Part shown: positions 7,184-15,648 of the stretch, piece after piece
Layout: every line of letters begins with the position of its first letter
Position numbering within the stretch: the first letter of the stretch is position 1
Assembly: GCF_006539505.1 (NCBI RefSeq)
Contig: NZ_BJND01000042.1
Location: 37,419 to 101,418, forward strand
Direction of reading: 5' to 3'
From: Streptomyces spinoverrucosus
Lineage (GTDB): Bacteria; Actinomycetota; Actinomycetes; Streptomycetales; Streptomycetaceae
DNA: 64,000 nucleotides
The notes under the pieces: generated by a model
The model's database searches: none
The model's input: the letters and a program-made list of their open reading frames with translations, nothing else
Told to the model about the DNA's origin: nothing
Made by a program: the position numbers and the translations under genes

Positions 7184-9562
7184 TCAGAAGCAGTCGCCGG
7201 ATCCTCCTCCTGGGCCGACCGTGCCCACGCACGGAATGGTCTGCTCGGTCCAGATGGTCTTTCCCCGAGCGGAGTAGCGGGTGCCCCAGCGGTGGGCGAG
7301 CTGGGCGATCAGGAAGAGGCCGCGGCCACCTTCATCGGTCTCGTAGGCGTACCGCAGATGCGGGGCGGTGCTGCTGCCGTCGCTGACCTCGCAGATGAGC
7401 CCGCGGTCGCGGATCAGGCGGAGGCCGACAGGCCCGGCCCCGTAGCGGATGGCGTTGGTGACGAGCTCGCTGACGATCAGTTCGGTCGTGAAGTCCAGGT
7501 CGTCCAGACCCCAGTTGGCGAGCTGCCGAAGGCTCAAAGTGCGGGCGGTGGTGACGACCGCGGGGTCCGGGGGGAGGGTCCAGGTCGCCACCCGGTCCGC
7601 GGACAGCGCCCGCGTACGTGCCAGCAGCAGGAGGAAACCCTCGCCTGTGGTGGGTTCGTAGGCACGGATGAACGCGTCGCAGCTGTCCCCCAGGGTGCGG
7701 TACGGGTTGCTGCTCAGGATCTGATACAGCATGTGGGCCGCAGGTGACCGGTCAGAGGTGTCGGCCGGTGTCCGACTGCTGGTGAACAGCGCAAGCGTGC
7801 TTCCCTCCGGCAGCTCCATGCCTGCGGTCCGGTATGGCGGGTGCTGGGTGCCCAGCGGGGGACCCTCTGGGATGTCAGGGATATCGACCTTGCCCTGCGG
7901 GCTGACGACCACCACCGACGGGTGGCCGGCTCGGGCAAGCGTGCAGCGGCGCGAGACGGGGTCGTAGACCGCGTACAGGCAGGTCGCCCCCTGCATGTGG
8001 TTCCTGGCCGATGCTGTGCGGGGATCGTCGGCGGGCTCGTCGCTGAATCCCATCACCAGGTCGTGAAGTTGACCGAGCAGTTCGTCGGGGGCAAGGTCCT
8101 GGGCCGCGAGCGTATTGATGGCCATGCGCAGCTGTCCCATCGCGGCGGCGGCGTCGATGCCCTGGCCGGCCATACAGCCCACGACCAGCGCAACCCTCGC
8201 GCCGGAGAGGGGAATGACGTCGAACCAGTCCCCCGGACTGTAGGCCGATTCATGGCGCCAGGCCACCTCCACGGCGCTCTGCGGCGGCGCGGACCGCGGC
8301 AGCAGGGCGCGCTGCAGCGATTGGGCGGCGTTGCGCTCGCGGGTGTACTGGCGTGCGTTGTCGATGCACACGGCTGCCCGCGCGCAGAGTTCGGAAGTGA
8401 GAAAAAGGTCCTCCTCACCGTACGGATCCGGCTCCCGTGCCCGGTAGAAGCTCGCCAGGCCGAGGACCACACCGCGGGCGGCGAGGGGCACGACCATCAG
8501 GGAGTGGGCCGTGTGGGCGCGGATGCGCGGCGTGCGGCGGTCGTCGGCGGGCATCTCGCCGCTTTGAAGGTGCGGTACCAAGATGGGGCGCGTCCCGGTC
8601 AGGCCGGCGATGTGAGACGGGAACAGGTACTCGACCAGCTCCCCGGTGTCGTAGGCGGGCAGGGCGCCGAGCACCCGAGCGCTCATGAAGGCCGCCCGAC
8701 GCAGTCTGGACTGCTTGCTGACGGGGCCTGGTGGGGACGCCTCGCCGTGGAGCACGCCGTCCAGTACGTCGACGGTGGCGATGTCAGCGATGGCCGGAAC
8801 TGCGGCGGCAGCCAGCTCCTTCGCCGTGGTGAGGACGTCGAGCGTGGTGCCGATCCGGGTACCTGCCTGCGCCAGGAAGTCCAGGCGTGCCCGCGCCCTT
8901 TCCTGCTCGGTCACATCCTGGGAGGCCACGAGGGCCCCTATACCGCGCCCCACCGAGTCCCTGAGAGGCAGCAGGGTCACCAAGTAGTCATGATCGTGGG
9001 CGGAATCGGCGGGAGGTCGGCCGCTGTGCAGGAAACTCAGGGGCTGACCGCTCCCGACCACGTGACGGATCTTCTGCTCGACCCCCTCGTCGATCAGGCC
9101 TGGCGCGATGTCGCGGATGTGGCGGCCGATGGCCTCCGTACCCACGACACCGCGGACTCCCGGGCCGGAAAGATTCAGGCGCACGAGCCGCAGGTCGCCG
9201 TCGACAACCTGAACACCGAGCGGGGAATCGGTCAGCAGCGCCCGGAGCAGTGCGGCGTCGATCTCTTCCTGAACAGTGTCCGACGCGGTGATCAGCCGCA
9301 CCGACCAGTTCCAGTCCCCGCCGGGTCGGGGCAGCGGGCTGATCGCCGCGTCGACCGCCACCCGGCGGCCGTCGCGGTGTCGCGCGGTGATCTGTCCGGC
9401 AGACTCCATGTCGCCCAGTGGCTGGTCCAGGAACATGGTGACGTGGCGGCCCAGTGCCTCCTCCGCGGAGTAGCCGAGGAGCCGCTCGGCCTCCGGGCTC
9501 CACTGGGCGACGGTGCCCCGCTCGTCGAGGACGAGCGCGGCGTCGCGCGGCCGTGCACTCAC
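7184..9562 (-). CDS. PAS-PAS-GAF-PP2C-HATPase regulator with degenerate phosphatase domain
   Basis: The 792-residue protein is started at GTG 9562 (AGGA upstream), which begins at the first PAS domain; the open frame extends further but without homology. Order of parts: PAS about residues 5-105, second PAS 110-225, GAF 235-400, SpoIIE-type PP2C 420-640, and an anti-sigma-type HATPase 665-790. The ATPase looks intact (VSELVTNAIRYG, VSDGSS, DEGGRGLFLIAQLA). The PP2C domain keeps GDWFD, but the usual GDxxGHG reads GCMAGQG and the usual TDGL reads TSSR, so two metal-binding aspartates are gone. The whole protein resembles streptomycete stress or antibiotic regulators that act on anti-anti-sigma factors, but here phosphatase activity is doubtful. 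Confidence 0.85.
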   Translation of the reverse strand: MSARPRDAALVLDERGTVAQWSPEAERLLGYSAEEALGRHVTMFLDQPLGDMESAGQITARHRDGRRVAVDAAISPLPRPGGDWNWSVRLITASDTVQEEIDAALLRALLTDSPLGVQVVDGDLRLVRLNLSGPGVRGVVGTEAIGRHIRDIAPGLIDEGVEQKIRHVVGSGQPLSFLHSGRPPADSAHDHDYLVTLLPLRDSVGRGIGALVASQDVTEQERARARLDFLAQAGTRIGTTLDVLTTAKELAAAAVPAIADIATVDVLDGVLHGEASPPGPVSKQSRLRRAAFMSARVLGALPAYDTGELVEYLFPSHIAGLTGTRPILVPHLQSGEMPADDRRTPRIRAHTAHSLMVVPLAARGVVLGLASFYRAREPDPYGEEDLFLTSELCARAAVCIDNARQYTRERNAAQSLQRALLPRSAPPQSAVEVAWRHESAYSPGDWFDVIPLSGARVALVVGCMAGQGIDAAAAMGQLRMAINTLAAQDLAPDELLGQLHDLVMGFSDEPADDPRTASARNHMQGATCLYAVYDPVSRRCTLARAGHPSVVVVSPQGKVDIPDIPEGPPLGTQHPPYRTAGMELPEGSTLALFTSSRTPADTSDRSPAAHMLYQILSSNPYRTLGDSCDAFIRAYEPTTGEGFLLLLARTRALSADRVATWTLPPDPAVVTTARTLSLRQLANWGLDDLDFTTELIVSELVTNAIRYGAGPVGLRLIRDRGLICEVSDGSSTAPHLRYAYETDEGGRGLFLIAQLAHRWGTRYSARGKTIWTEQTIPCVGTVGPGGGSGDCF

Positions 9563-9636
9563 TATTCCTATTTGCCCACAGTGGCTACTGCCTCGCAATC
9601 GGCGGTGATTGACGTGCTCGGCTCGGGCACACGACA

Positions 9637-9679
9637 ACGTCGGCCTCCAGGACCACAACTGGGTCCTGGAGGCCGACGT
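9637..9679 (-). terminator. Fab operon terminator
   Basis: Positions 9637-9654 and 9662-9679 are perfectly complementary over 18 bp, with a 7-nt loop. The hairpin lies 27 bp past the fabF stop on the minus strand, and separates the fab operon from the PAS/PP2C gene, which reads in the same direction. Confidence 0.9.
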
Positions 9680-9705
9680 CACGGCGGGCCCGGATCAACC
9701 GAAAA

Positions 9706-10977
9706 TCAAACCGTCCGGAACGCCAGCACCACGTTGTGCCCACCGAAGCCGAACGAGTCGTTCAACGCGGCGATACGACCCTCGACGGGCAGCTTCCGCG
9801 CCTCACCCCGCACCACATCGGCATTCGCCTCGGCCTCGGGGTCGATGTTCTCGACGTTGATGGTCGGCGGAGCCACCCGGTGATACAGCGCGAGCACGGT
9901 CGCCACCGTCTCGACACCGCCCGCACCACCCAGCAGATGCCCGGTCATCGACTTCGTCGCGGACACCGCGATGTGGTCGGCGTCATCACCGAACACCTTC
10001 CGCAGCGCCTTCAGCTCGGCGATGTCACCGGCCGGCGTCGACGTGGCGTGCGCGTTGACGTGCACGATCTCCGCCGGGTCGAGGTCGGTCCGCTCCAGCA
10101 GGTTCTGCAGGGCGTGGCTGATGCCACGTCCTTCCGGCTCCGGCTGCACGATGTCGTGGCTGTCGGCGGAGATGCCCTGCCCGACCGCCTCGGCGTACAC
10201 CCGCGCCCCGCGCTTCGCGGCGTGCTCGGCGGACTCCAGGACGATGACACCGGCGCCCTCGCCGAGGACGAAGCCGTCGCGGTCGACGTCGTAGGGACGG
10301 GACGCGCCCTGCGGGTCGTCGTTGTTCTTGGACATCGCCATCATGTTGCCGAACGCGGCGATGGGCAGCGGGTGGATCGCCGCCTCCGTACCACCGGCGA
10401 CGACGACGTCGGCGCGGCCGGAGCGGATCATCTCGATGGCGTAGCCGATGGCCTCGGCGCCCGACGCGCACGCGGAGACCGGGGTGTGCACGCCCGCCCG
10501 GGCGCCCACGGCCAGACCCACGTTCGCGGAGGGGCTGTTCGGCATCAGCATGGGGACGGTGTGCGGGGAGACCCGGCGTACGCCCTTCTCCCTGAGCACG
10601 TCGTACTGGTCGAGCAGGGTCGTCACACCGCCGATGCCGGAGGCGATGACCGCGCCGAGCCGGTCCGGGTCGACCTCGGCGCCCTCACCGGCCTTGGCGG
10701 TGAAACCGGCGTCGGCCCACGCCTCCTTCGCGGCGATCAGCGCGAACTGCGCCGAGCGGTCCAGGCGGCGGGCCTGCGGCCGCGGGATGGACTCGGTGGG
10801 TTCCACCGCGACCGGCGCGGCGATGCGGACCGCCTGCTCGGCGGCCCATTCCTGCTCCAGGGGCTTGACGCCGGAACGTCCGGCGACCAGGCCCTCCCAG
10901 GTAGAGGCTGCGTCGCCACCCAGCGGTGTGGTTGCGCCGATACCGGTGACGACCACGGTGCGATTGGTCGGGCTCAC
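9706..10977 (-). CDS. fabF: Beta-ketoacyl-ACP synthase II
   Basis: A 423-residue condensing enzyme that extends acyl-ACP with malonyl-ACP in type II fatty-acid synthesis. The catalytic triad is clear: Cys in VSACASGAEAIG, His in NAHATSTPAGD, and His in MTGHLLGGAGG. GTG start at 10977 with GGAG upstream. It is the last gene of the fabD-fabH-acpP-fabF operon, 82 bp after acpP, and is followed by an 18-bp-stem terminator. Full length and well conserved, so certainly functional. Confidence 0.97.
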   Translation of the reverse strand: MSPTNRTVVVTGIGATTPLGGDAASTWEGLVAGRSGVKPLEQEWAAEQAVRIAAPVAVEPTESIPRPQARRLDRSAQFALIAAKEAWADAGFTAKAGEGAEVDPDRLGAVIASGIGGVTTLLDQYDVLREKGVRRVSPHTVPMLMPNSPSANVGLAVGARAGVHTPVSACASGAEAIGYAIEMIRSGRADVVVAGGTEAAIHPLPIAAFGNMMAMSKNNDDPQGASRPYDVDRDGFVLGEGAGVIVLESAEHAAKRGARVYAEAVGQGISADSHDIVQPEPEGRGISHALQNLLERTDLDPAEIVHVNAHATSTPAGDIAELKALRKVFGDDADHIAVSATKSMTGHLLGGAGGVETVATVLALYHRVAPPTINVENIDPEAEANADVVRGEARKLPVEGRIAALNDSFGFGGHNVVLAFRTV

Positions 10978-11059
10978 GGGAATTCTTTCTCCAACGGATA
11001 CGAGGATTCAGCGGCGCCACCGCCGGGTGGCGGGGCCGGAAGGAACCGGCCCAGGGGCC

Positions 11060-11308
11060 TCAGGACTGGTGCTTGAGGATGTACTCGGTCGCGTCGCCGA
11101 CGGTCTTGAGGTTCTTGACGTCGTCGTCCGGGATCTTCACGTCGAAGCGCTCTTCGGCGGCGACGACGACCTCGACCATGGACAGCGAGTCGACGTCCAG
11201 GTCGTCGGTGAAGGACTTGTCCAGCTGGACGTCCTCGGTGGGGATCCCGGCGATCTCGTTCACGATCTCCGCGAGACCGGCGACGATCTCTTCCTGAGTG
11301 GCGGCCAT
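11060..11308 (-). CDS. acpP: Acyl carrier protein
   Basis: An 82-residue acidic protein, near-identical to the streptomycete fatty-acid-synthase ACP. The 4'-phosphopantetheine attachment Ser lies in DLDVDSLSMVE. The start is ATG 11308 (MAATQEE), with GGAGCGCC upstream; a longer frame to 11362 adds a non-conserved leader and is rejected. It is the third gene of the fab operon and carries growing acyl chains between FabD, FabH and FabF. Confidence 0.97.
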   Translation of the reverse strand: MAATQEEIVAGLAEIVNEIAGIPTEDVQLDKSFTDDLDVDSLSMVEVVVAAEERFDVKIPDDDVKNLKTVGDATEYILKHQS

Positions 11309-11389
11309 GTCAGGCGCTCCTTCGTAGTGTTCCAGAGGGTGTGGCGGTGCTGCTTCCCGCACCGGACCGCATGATCCGGCACGGAGTGC

Positions 11390-12391
11390 CTAGGGGAGAG
11401 TAACGACCGTCGCTGCGTACACGAGACCCGCCCCGAATCCGATGACGAGCGCGGTGTCTCCGCTCTTCGCCTCGCCGGTCGCCAGAAGCCGCTCCATCGC
11501 GAGCGGAATCGAGGCGGCCGAGGTGTTGCCGGTGGTGCGTACGTCACGGGCGACCGTGACGGACTCCGGCAGCTTCAGTGTCTTCACCATCGAGTCGATG
11601 ATCCGCTCGTTGGCCTGGTGCGGAATGAAGACGTCCAGGTCGGCCGGATCAAGTCCGGCGGCGTCCAGCGCCTCCTTGGCGACCTTCGCCATCTCGAACA
11701 CGGCCCAGCGGAACACCGCCTGGCCCTCCTGCGTGATGGCGGGGAACCGCTCGACCTCGCCGGACCGGTAGTCCGTCCACGGCACGGTCTGCTTGATGGT
11801 CTCGGACTTGTCGCCCTCGGAGCCCCACACCGTGGGGCCGATCGCGGGCTCCTTCGACGGGCCGACGACGACCGCGCCGGCCCCGTCACCGAACAGGAAG
11901 GCCGTCGCCCGGTCCTCCAGGTCGGTCAGGTCGCTCAGCCGCTCCACGCCGATGACCAGCACGTACTCGGCGCTGCCCTCGACGATCATGCCCTTGGCGA
12001 GGGTCAGGCCGTAGCCGAAGCCCGCGCAGCCGGCCGAGATGTCGAAGGCGGCGGCCTTGGCCGTGCCCAGCTTGTCGGCGATCTCGGTGGCGACGGCCGG
12101 GGTCTGCTTGAAGTGCGTGACGGTCGAGACGATCACCGCGCCGATCTGCTCGGCGGAGATCCCGGCGTCGGCGATCGCCTTGCCGGACGCCTCGACCGAC
12201 ATCGCGGCGACCGTCTCCTCGTCGTTCGCCCAGTGCCGGGTCTCGATGCCGGAGCGCGAACGGATCCACTCGTCGGACGAGTCGATCTTCTCGAGGATCA
12301 CCTCGTTCGGCACCACCCGGGTGGGCCGGTAGCCGCCCACGCCGAGGATCCGCGCGTACGGGGCGCCCTTGCTGGGCTTGATCTTCGACAT
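11390..12391 (-). CDS. fabH: Beta-ketoacyl-ACP synthase III
   Basis: A 333-residue initiating condensing enzyme that joins an acyl-CoA primer to malonyl-ACP and so decides straight versus branched fatty acids. The catalytic residues are Cys in DISAGCAGFGYG, His in FIPHQANERI and Asn in TTGNTSAASI. ATG at 12391 is preceded by AAGGAG. Second gene of the operon, 34 bp after fabD. Confidence 0.96.
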   Translation of the reverse strand: MSKIKPSKGAPYARILGVGGYRPTRVVPNEVILEKIDSSDEWIRSRSGIETRHWANDEETVAAMSVEASGKAIADAGISAEQIGAVIVSTVTHFKQTPAVATEIADKLGTAKAAAFDISAGCAGFGYGLTLAKGMIVEGSAEYVLVIGVERLSDLTDLEDRATAFLFGDGAGAVVVGPSKEPAIGPTVWGSEGDKSETIKQTVPWTDYRSGEVERFPAITQEGQAVFRWAVFEMAKVAKEALDAAGLDPADLDVFIPHQANERIIDSMVKTLKLPESVTVARDVRTTGNTSAASIPLAMERLLATGEAKSGDTALVIGFGAGLVYAATVVTLP

Positions 12392-12425
12392 GTTGCAGTC
12401 GGCTCCTTAGGGCGTCAGCAGGGCG

Positions 12426-13337
12426 TCAGGCGTGCTCGGCGATGAGCTCGCGGGCCGCGTCGAGGTCGTCGGGGGTCTTCAGGGCCAGCGTCTGCACGCC
12501 GGGCAGGGCGCGCTTGGCGAGCCCGGTCAGGGTGCCGCCGGGGCACACCTCCAGCAGCGCGGTGACGCCGAGCTCCTGGAACGTCCGCATGCACAGGTCC
12601 CAGCGGACCGGGTTGGCGACCTGGCCGACCAGCCGCTCGACGATCTCGGCGCCGGAGGCGACCGCCTGACCGTCCCGGTTCGAGACGTAGGTGACCTTCG
12701 GGTCGGCGGGCGTCAGCTGCTGGGCGGCCGCGGCCAGCTTGTCGACCGCGGGCGCCATGTGGTGGGTGTGGAAGGCGCCGGCCACCTTCAGCGCGACGAC
12801 CTTGCGCACGCCCTCCGGCTTGTCCTCGTTCAACGCGGCCAGCTGCTCCAGCGTTCCCGCGGCCACGATCTGCCCGGCGCCGTTGACGTTCGCCGGGGTC
12901 AGGCCCAGCTTCTCCAGATGCGGCACGGTCACCTCGGGGTCGCCGCCGAGCAGCGCCGACATCCCGGTCTCGGTGATCGCGGCGGCCTCGGCCATGGCCA
13001 GGCCCCGCTTGCGTACGAGGGTCAGCGCGGCGGTGTCGTCGAGGACGCCGGCGAAGGAGGCGGCGGTGATCTCACCGACGCTGTGGCCCGCGACCGCGCC
13101 CGGCAACATGTCACCGAGTGCCGCGGCCGAGAGGATCCCGGCGGCGACGAGCAGCGGCTGCGCCACGGCCGTGTCGCGGATCTCGTCCGCGTCGGCCTTC
13201 GTGCCGTAGTGGGCGAGGTCCAGTCCGATGGTGTCCGACCAGGCGGCGACGCGGTCGGCGGCACCGGGCAGTTCGAGCCAGGGAGTCAGGAAGCCGGGCG
13301 TCTGGGCGCCCTGGCCGGGAGCGACGAGTACGAGCAC
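12426..13337 (-). CDS. fabD: Malonyl-CoA:ACP transacylase
   Basis: A 303-residue acyltransferase that loads malonyl groups onto AcpP. It shows the GHSVGEITAASF nucleophile-Ser motif, the APGQGAQ N-terminal oxyanion motif, and the catalytic His in GAFHTHHMAPA. Two GTG codons are possible starts. The one at 13337 gives MLVLVAPGQG, as in relatives; 13343 adds two residues. GAGAGAG lies just upstream of both. It is the first gene of the fab operon; a dyad that may bind FasR lies about 70-90 bp upstream, next to the fasR stop codon. Confidence 0.95.
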   Translation of the reverse strand: MLVLVAPGQGAQTPGFLTPWLELPGAADRVAAWSDTIGLDLAHYGTKADADEIRDTAVAQPLLVAAGILSAAALGDMLPGAVAGHSVGEITAASFAGVLDDTAALTLVRKRGLAMAEAAAITETGMSALLGGDPEVTVPHLEKLGLTPANVNGAGQIVAAGTLEQLAALNEDKPEGVRKVVALKVAGAFHTHHMAPAVDKLAAAAQQLTPADPKVTYVSNRDGQAVASGAEIVERLVGQVANPVRWDLCMRTFQELGVTALLEVCPGGTLTGLAKRALPGVQTLALKTPDDLDAARELIAEHA

Positions 13338-13403
13338 TCTCACACTCTCTCTTGGGTACGGGCACGGCCGCCCGTGGGGACAAGGACGAAGAACGGGAAG
13401 GGG

Positions 13404-13424
13404 TTTTGTGGGCCCCCGACAAAA
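13404..13424. promoter_or_regulatory. Candidate FasR operator upstream of fabD
   Basis: TTTTGT (13404-13409) and ACAAAA (13419-13424) form a 6-bp inverted repeat with a 9-bp spacer, the only AT-rich dyad between fasR and fabD. FasR of S. coelicolor is known to bind this intergenic region and activate fabD. That this particular dyad is the site is inference. Confidence 0.45.
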
Positions 13425-13426
13425 GA

Positions 13427-14632
13427 CTAGGGCTGGAGATCCCCATCGGCCAGACGCCCCAGGATCAGCGCGATGCGCAACGTGAACGCGGAACGTACAT
13501 CGGATGGCGACCAGCCGGTGACGTCAGTCACACGTCGAAGCCGGTAGCGGACGGTGTTGGGATGGACGAACAGCATCCGGGCGGCGCCTTCGAGACTGCT
13601 CGCCTGTTCGAGATAGACGCTGAGCGTCTCCAGCAGCGCGGAACCGGCTTCCTCCAGTGGTCTGTAGATCTCCTCCACCAACTGCTCGCGCGCGCTCGGG
13701 TCTCCGGCGATCGCGCGCTCCGGCAGCAAGTCGTCCGCCAGCACCGGCCGCGGCGCGTCCTGCCAGGCGAAACACGCCTTCAGCCCCGCGGCGGCGGCCT
13801 GCGCGGACCGGGTCGCGGCCAGCAGATCCGGCACGATCGGTCCCGCGACCACCGGACCTGCGGCGAAGGGCCCGATCAGCGACCTGGCGACGGCGAGCGG
13901 ATTGTCGCTGCCGCCCGCGATGACGACGAGCCGGTCCCCGAGCACACCCGTCAGCACCTGGAGCTTGGCATGCCGTGCCGCCCGCCGGATGGCCTCCACC
14001 GTCAGCTCCGAGTCACCGTCGGGCGCCGTCCCCAGCACCACGCACACATGCTCCGGCGCGTTCCAGCCCAGCGCCGCCGCCCGCGACACCGCGCCCTCGT
14101 CGGCCTCGCCGCTCAGCACGGCGTTCACGACCAGCGACTCCAGCCGGGCGTCCCAGGCACCCCGTGCCTCGGCGGCCTGGGCGTACACCTGGGCGGTGGC
14201 GAAGGCGATCTCCCGCGCGTACACCAGGAGCGCCTCGCGCAGAATCCGCTCGTCGCCGGGGGCGGCGACCTCGTCGATCGCGCTCTCCATGACCTCGATG
14301 GTGGTGCGCACCATCTCCACGGTCTGCCGCAGCGTGATCGCCCTGGTCAGCTCGCGCGGCGCGGTTCCGAACACATCGGTGGAGATCGCCTGCGGGGCGT
14401 CCGGGTGCCGGAACCACTCGGTGAACGCGGCGATACCGGCCTGCGCGACCAGCCCGATCCAGGAACGGTTCTCCGGGGGCATGGCCCGGTACCACGGCAG
14501 CGTCTCGTCCATCCGCGCGATGGCCTGGGCGGCGAGACTGCCGGAGGACTTCTCCAGCCGCTTCAGGGTCGCGGAGTGCGGATGCACGCCGTGGGAGGCG
14601 GTACGGGGGTCGCTGGTTTCGGGTTCGGGCAC
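13427..14632 (-). CDS. fasR: FasR, PucR-type activator of fatty-acid synthesis genes
   Basis: A 401-residue protein directly upstream of fabD in the same orientation. The C-terminus carries the PucR-family helix-turn-helix (LEGAARMLFVHPNTVRYRLRRV, residues about 345-367), preceded by a GGDEF-like/CdaR-type middle region (ERLVVIAGG-type GDRLVVIAGGSDN) and an all-helical N-terminal part. This gene order and family match FasR, shown in S. coelicolor to activate the fabDHPF operon and, in mycobacteria, to respond to long acyl-CoAs. GTG start at 14632; no convincing Shine-Dalgarno. Confidence 0.92.
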   Translation of the reverse strand: MPEPETSDPRTASHGVHPHSATLKRLEKSSGSLAAQAIARMDETLPWYRAMPPENRSWIGLVAQAGIAAFTEWFRHPDAPQAISTDVFGTAPRELTRAITLRQTVEMVRTTIEVMESAIDEVAAPGDERILREALLVYAREIAFATAQVYAQAAEARGAWDARLESLVVNAVLSGEADEGAVSRAAALGWNAPEHVCVVLGTAPDGDSELTVEAIRRAARHAKLQVLTGVLGDRLVVIAGGSDNPLAVARSLIGPFAAGPVVAGPIVPDLLAATRSAQAAAAGLKACFAWQDAPRPVLADDLLPERAIAGDPSAREQLVEEIYRPLEEAGSALLETLSVYLEQASSLEGAARMLFVHPNTVRYRLRRVTDVTGWSPSDVRSAFTLRIALILGRLADGDLQP

Positions 14633-14991
14633 GGGACAAGACTGCCTTATCCGGACGCGGGGGCGTGTGGCCGGGTGGGGGTGAGGGGTGGGGGCGGGGG
14701 GTTCGGGGGTTTGCGGGTGCGGTTTGCGGGTGGGGGGGCGCGGATGTGGCTCGGGGTGGGGTGCGGTGGGGCGGGGGGCCCGGGGTGGGTTGCGGTGGGG
14801 GTTGCGCCGGAGCCAAGCGCTCCGCGGGTGCCGCGATGGGCCGTCGATCGTCTGCGGGCGCGTGGTGGCTGGTCGCGCAGTTCCCCGCGCCCCTGCAGGG
14901 CGCTGCTCCGCCCCCGAGTCGGGGCGGGTGCCGGTCGGCCTGCGCGGTGTGGGCCTCGGTCGGCCCGGGCGGGTCTACGGTGGTGGGCGTG
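14633..14991. other. G-rich intergenic region upstream of fasR and pirin gene
   Basis: About 360 bp between divergent fasR and the pirin gene. The left 180 bp are extremely G-rich on the plus strand, with many GGGG runs (14680-14800) that could form G-quadruplexes. The right part holds copy 2 of the interspersed repeat. Open frames here are low-complexity shadows. Promoters for both genes must lie here, but none stands out. Confidence 0.5.
14874..14893 (-). repeat. Streptomyces interspersed repeat, copy 2
   Basis: Reverse-strand copy of the 20-bp core found at 2813 and 18682. Here the element extends left to about 14830 with a GCCCGCAGACGATCGACGGC-type flank, which is the longer form of this streptomycete intergenic repeat. 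Confidence 0.8.
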
Positions 14992-15642
14992 ATGGACGTA
15001 CGGCGCGCCGGTGAGCGCTACCCCGGAGGTGACGCGGAGGCCGGGATCGAGTCCCGTCACGCCTTCTCCTTCGGCCCCCACTACGACCCCGACAACCTGC
15101 GCTTCGGCGCCCTGATCGCGTGCAACGAGGAGCGCCTGGCCCCCGGTGCCGGTTTCGCGGAGCACCCGCACAGCCATACCGAGATCGTCACATGGGTCGC
15201 GCAGGGCGAGCTGACGCACCGTGACTCCACGGGGCGCGAGACGGTCGTCCGCGCCGGTGACGTGCAGCGCCTGAGCGCCGCGTCCGGCGTGCGGCACGTC
15301 GAACGCAACGACGGCGAGCGCCCGTTGACGTTCGTGCAGATGTGGCTGGCCCCGCTGTCGCCGGGCGGCGACCCGGCGTACGAGATCGTCCGCGGCATCG
15401 CGGACGCGACGCCGTACGCGGTCCCGGAGGCCGGCGCGATGCTCCACGTACGCCGACTGGCCGCGGGCGAACGCACGGCGGTCCCCGACGCCCCGCACGT
15501 CTACGTCCACGTGGTGCACGGCGAAGTCACCGTGGACGCCGAGCACCTGGGCCCGGGCGACGCGGCCCGCATCACGGACGCGAAGGACGTGGAGGCGGTG
15601 GGGGTGACGCCGACCGAGCTGCTGATGTGGGAGATGACCTGA
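14992..15642 (+). CDS. Pirin family protein
   Basis: A 216-residue bicupin. The N-terminal half has the pirin metal-site pattern HPHSHTEIVTWV ... GELTHRDS, giving the usual three His and one Glu ligands for Fe or Mn. It is followed by RAGDVQRLSAASGVRHVERN and a less conserved C-terminal cupin. ATG 14992 is used; GTG 14989 is one codon earlier and equally possible. Some pirins oxidise quercetin, others bind metabolic enzymes (in Serratia marcescens, pyruvate dehydrogenase E1), so the role here is open. Ends 6 bp from the convergent serine hydrolase gene. Confidence 0.88.
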   Translation: MDVRRAGERYPGGDAEAGIESRHAFSFGPHYDPDNLRFGALIACNEERLAPGAGFAEHPHSHTEIVTWVAQGELTHRDSTGRETVVRAGDVQRLSAASGVRHVERNDGERPLTFVQMWLAPLSPGGDPAYEIVRGIADATPYAVPEAGAMLHVRRLAAGERTAVPDAPHVYVHVVHGEVTVDAEHLGPGDAARITDAKDVEAVGVTPTELLMWEMT

Positions 15643-15648
15643 TGGGCC

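Noticed and set aside
7841..9883. 680-residue plus-strand frame opposite the PAS/PP2C gene
   Set aside because: The opposite frame has recognisable PAS, GAF, PP2C and ATPase domains; this one has none.
14680..14810. Gly-rich secreted protein gene from the G-run region
   Set aside because: Frames are only homopolymer-like Gly/Trp/Arg translation of GGGG runs; no ribosome-binding site or signal sequence.
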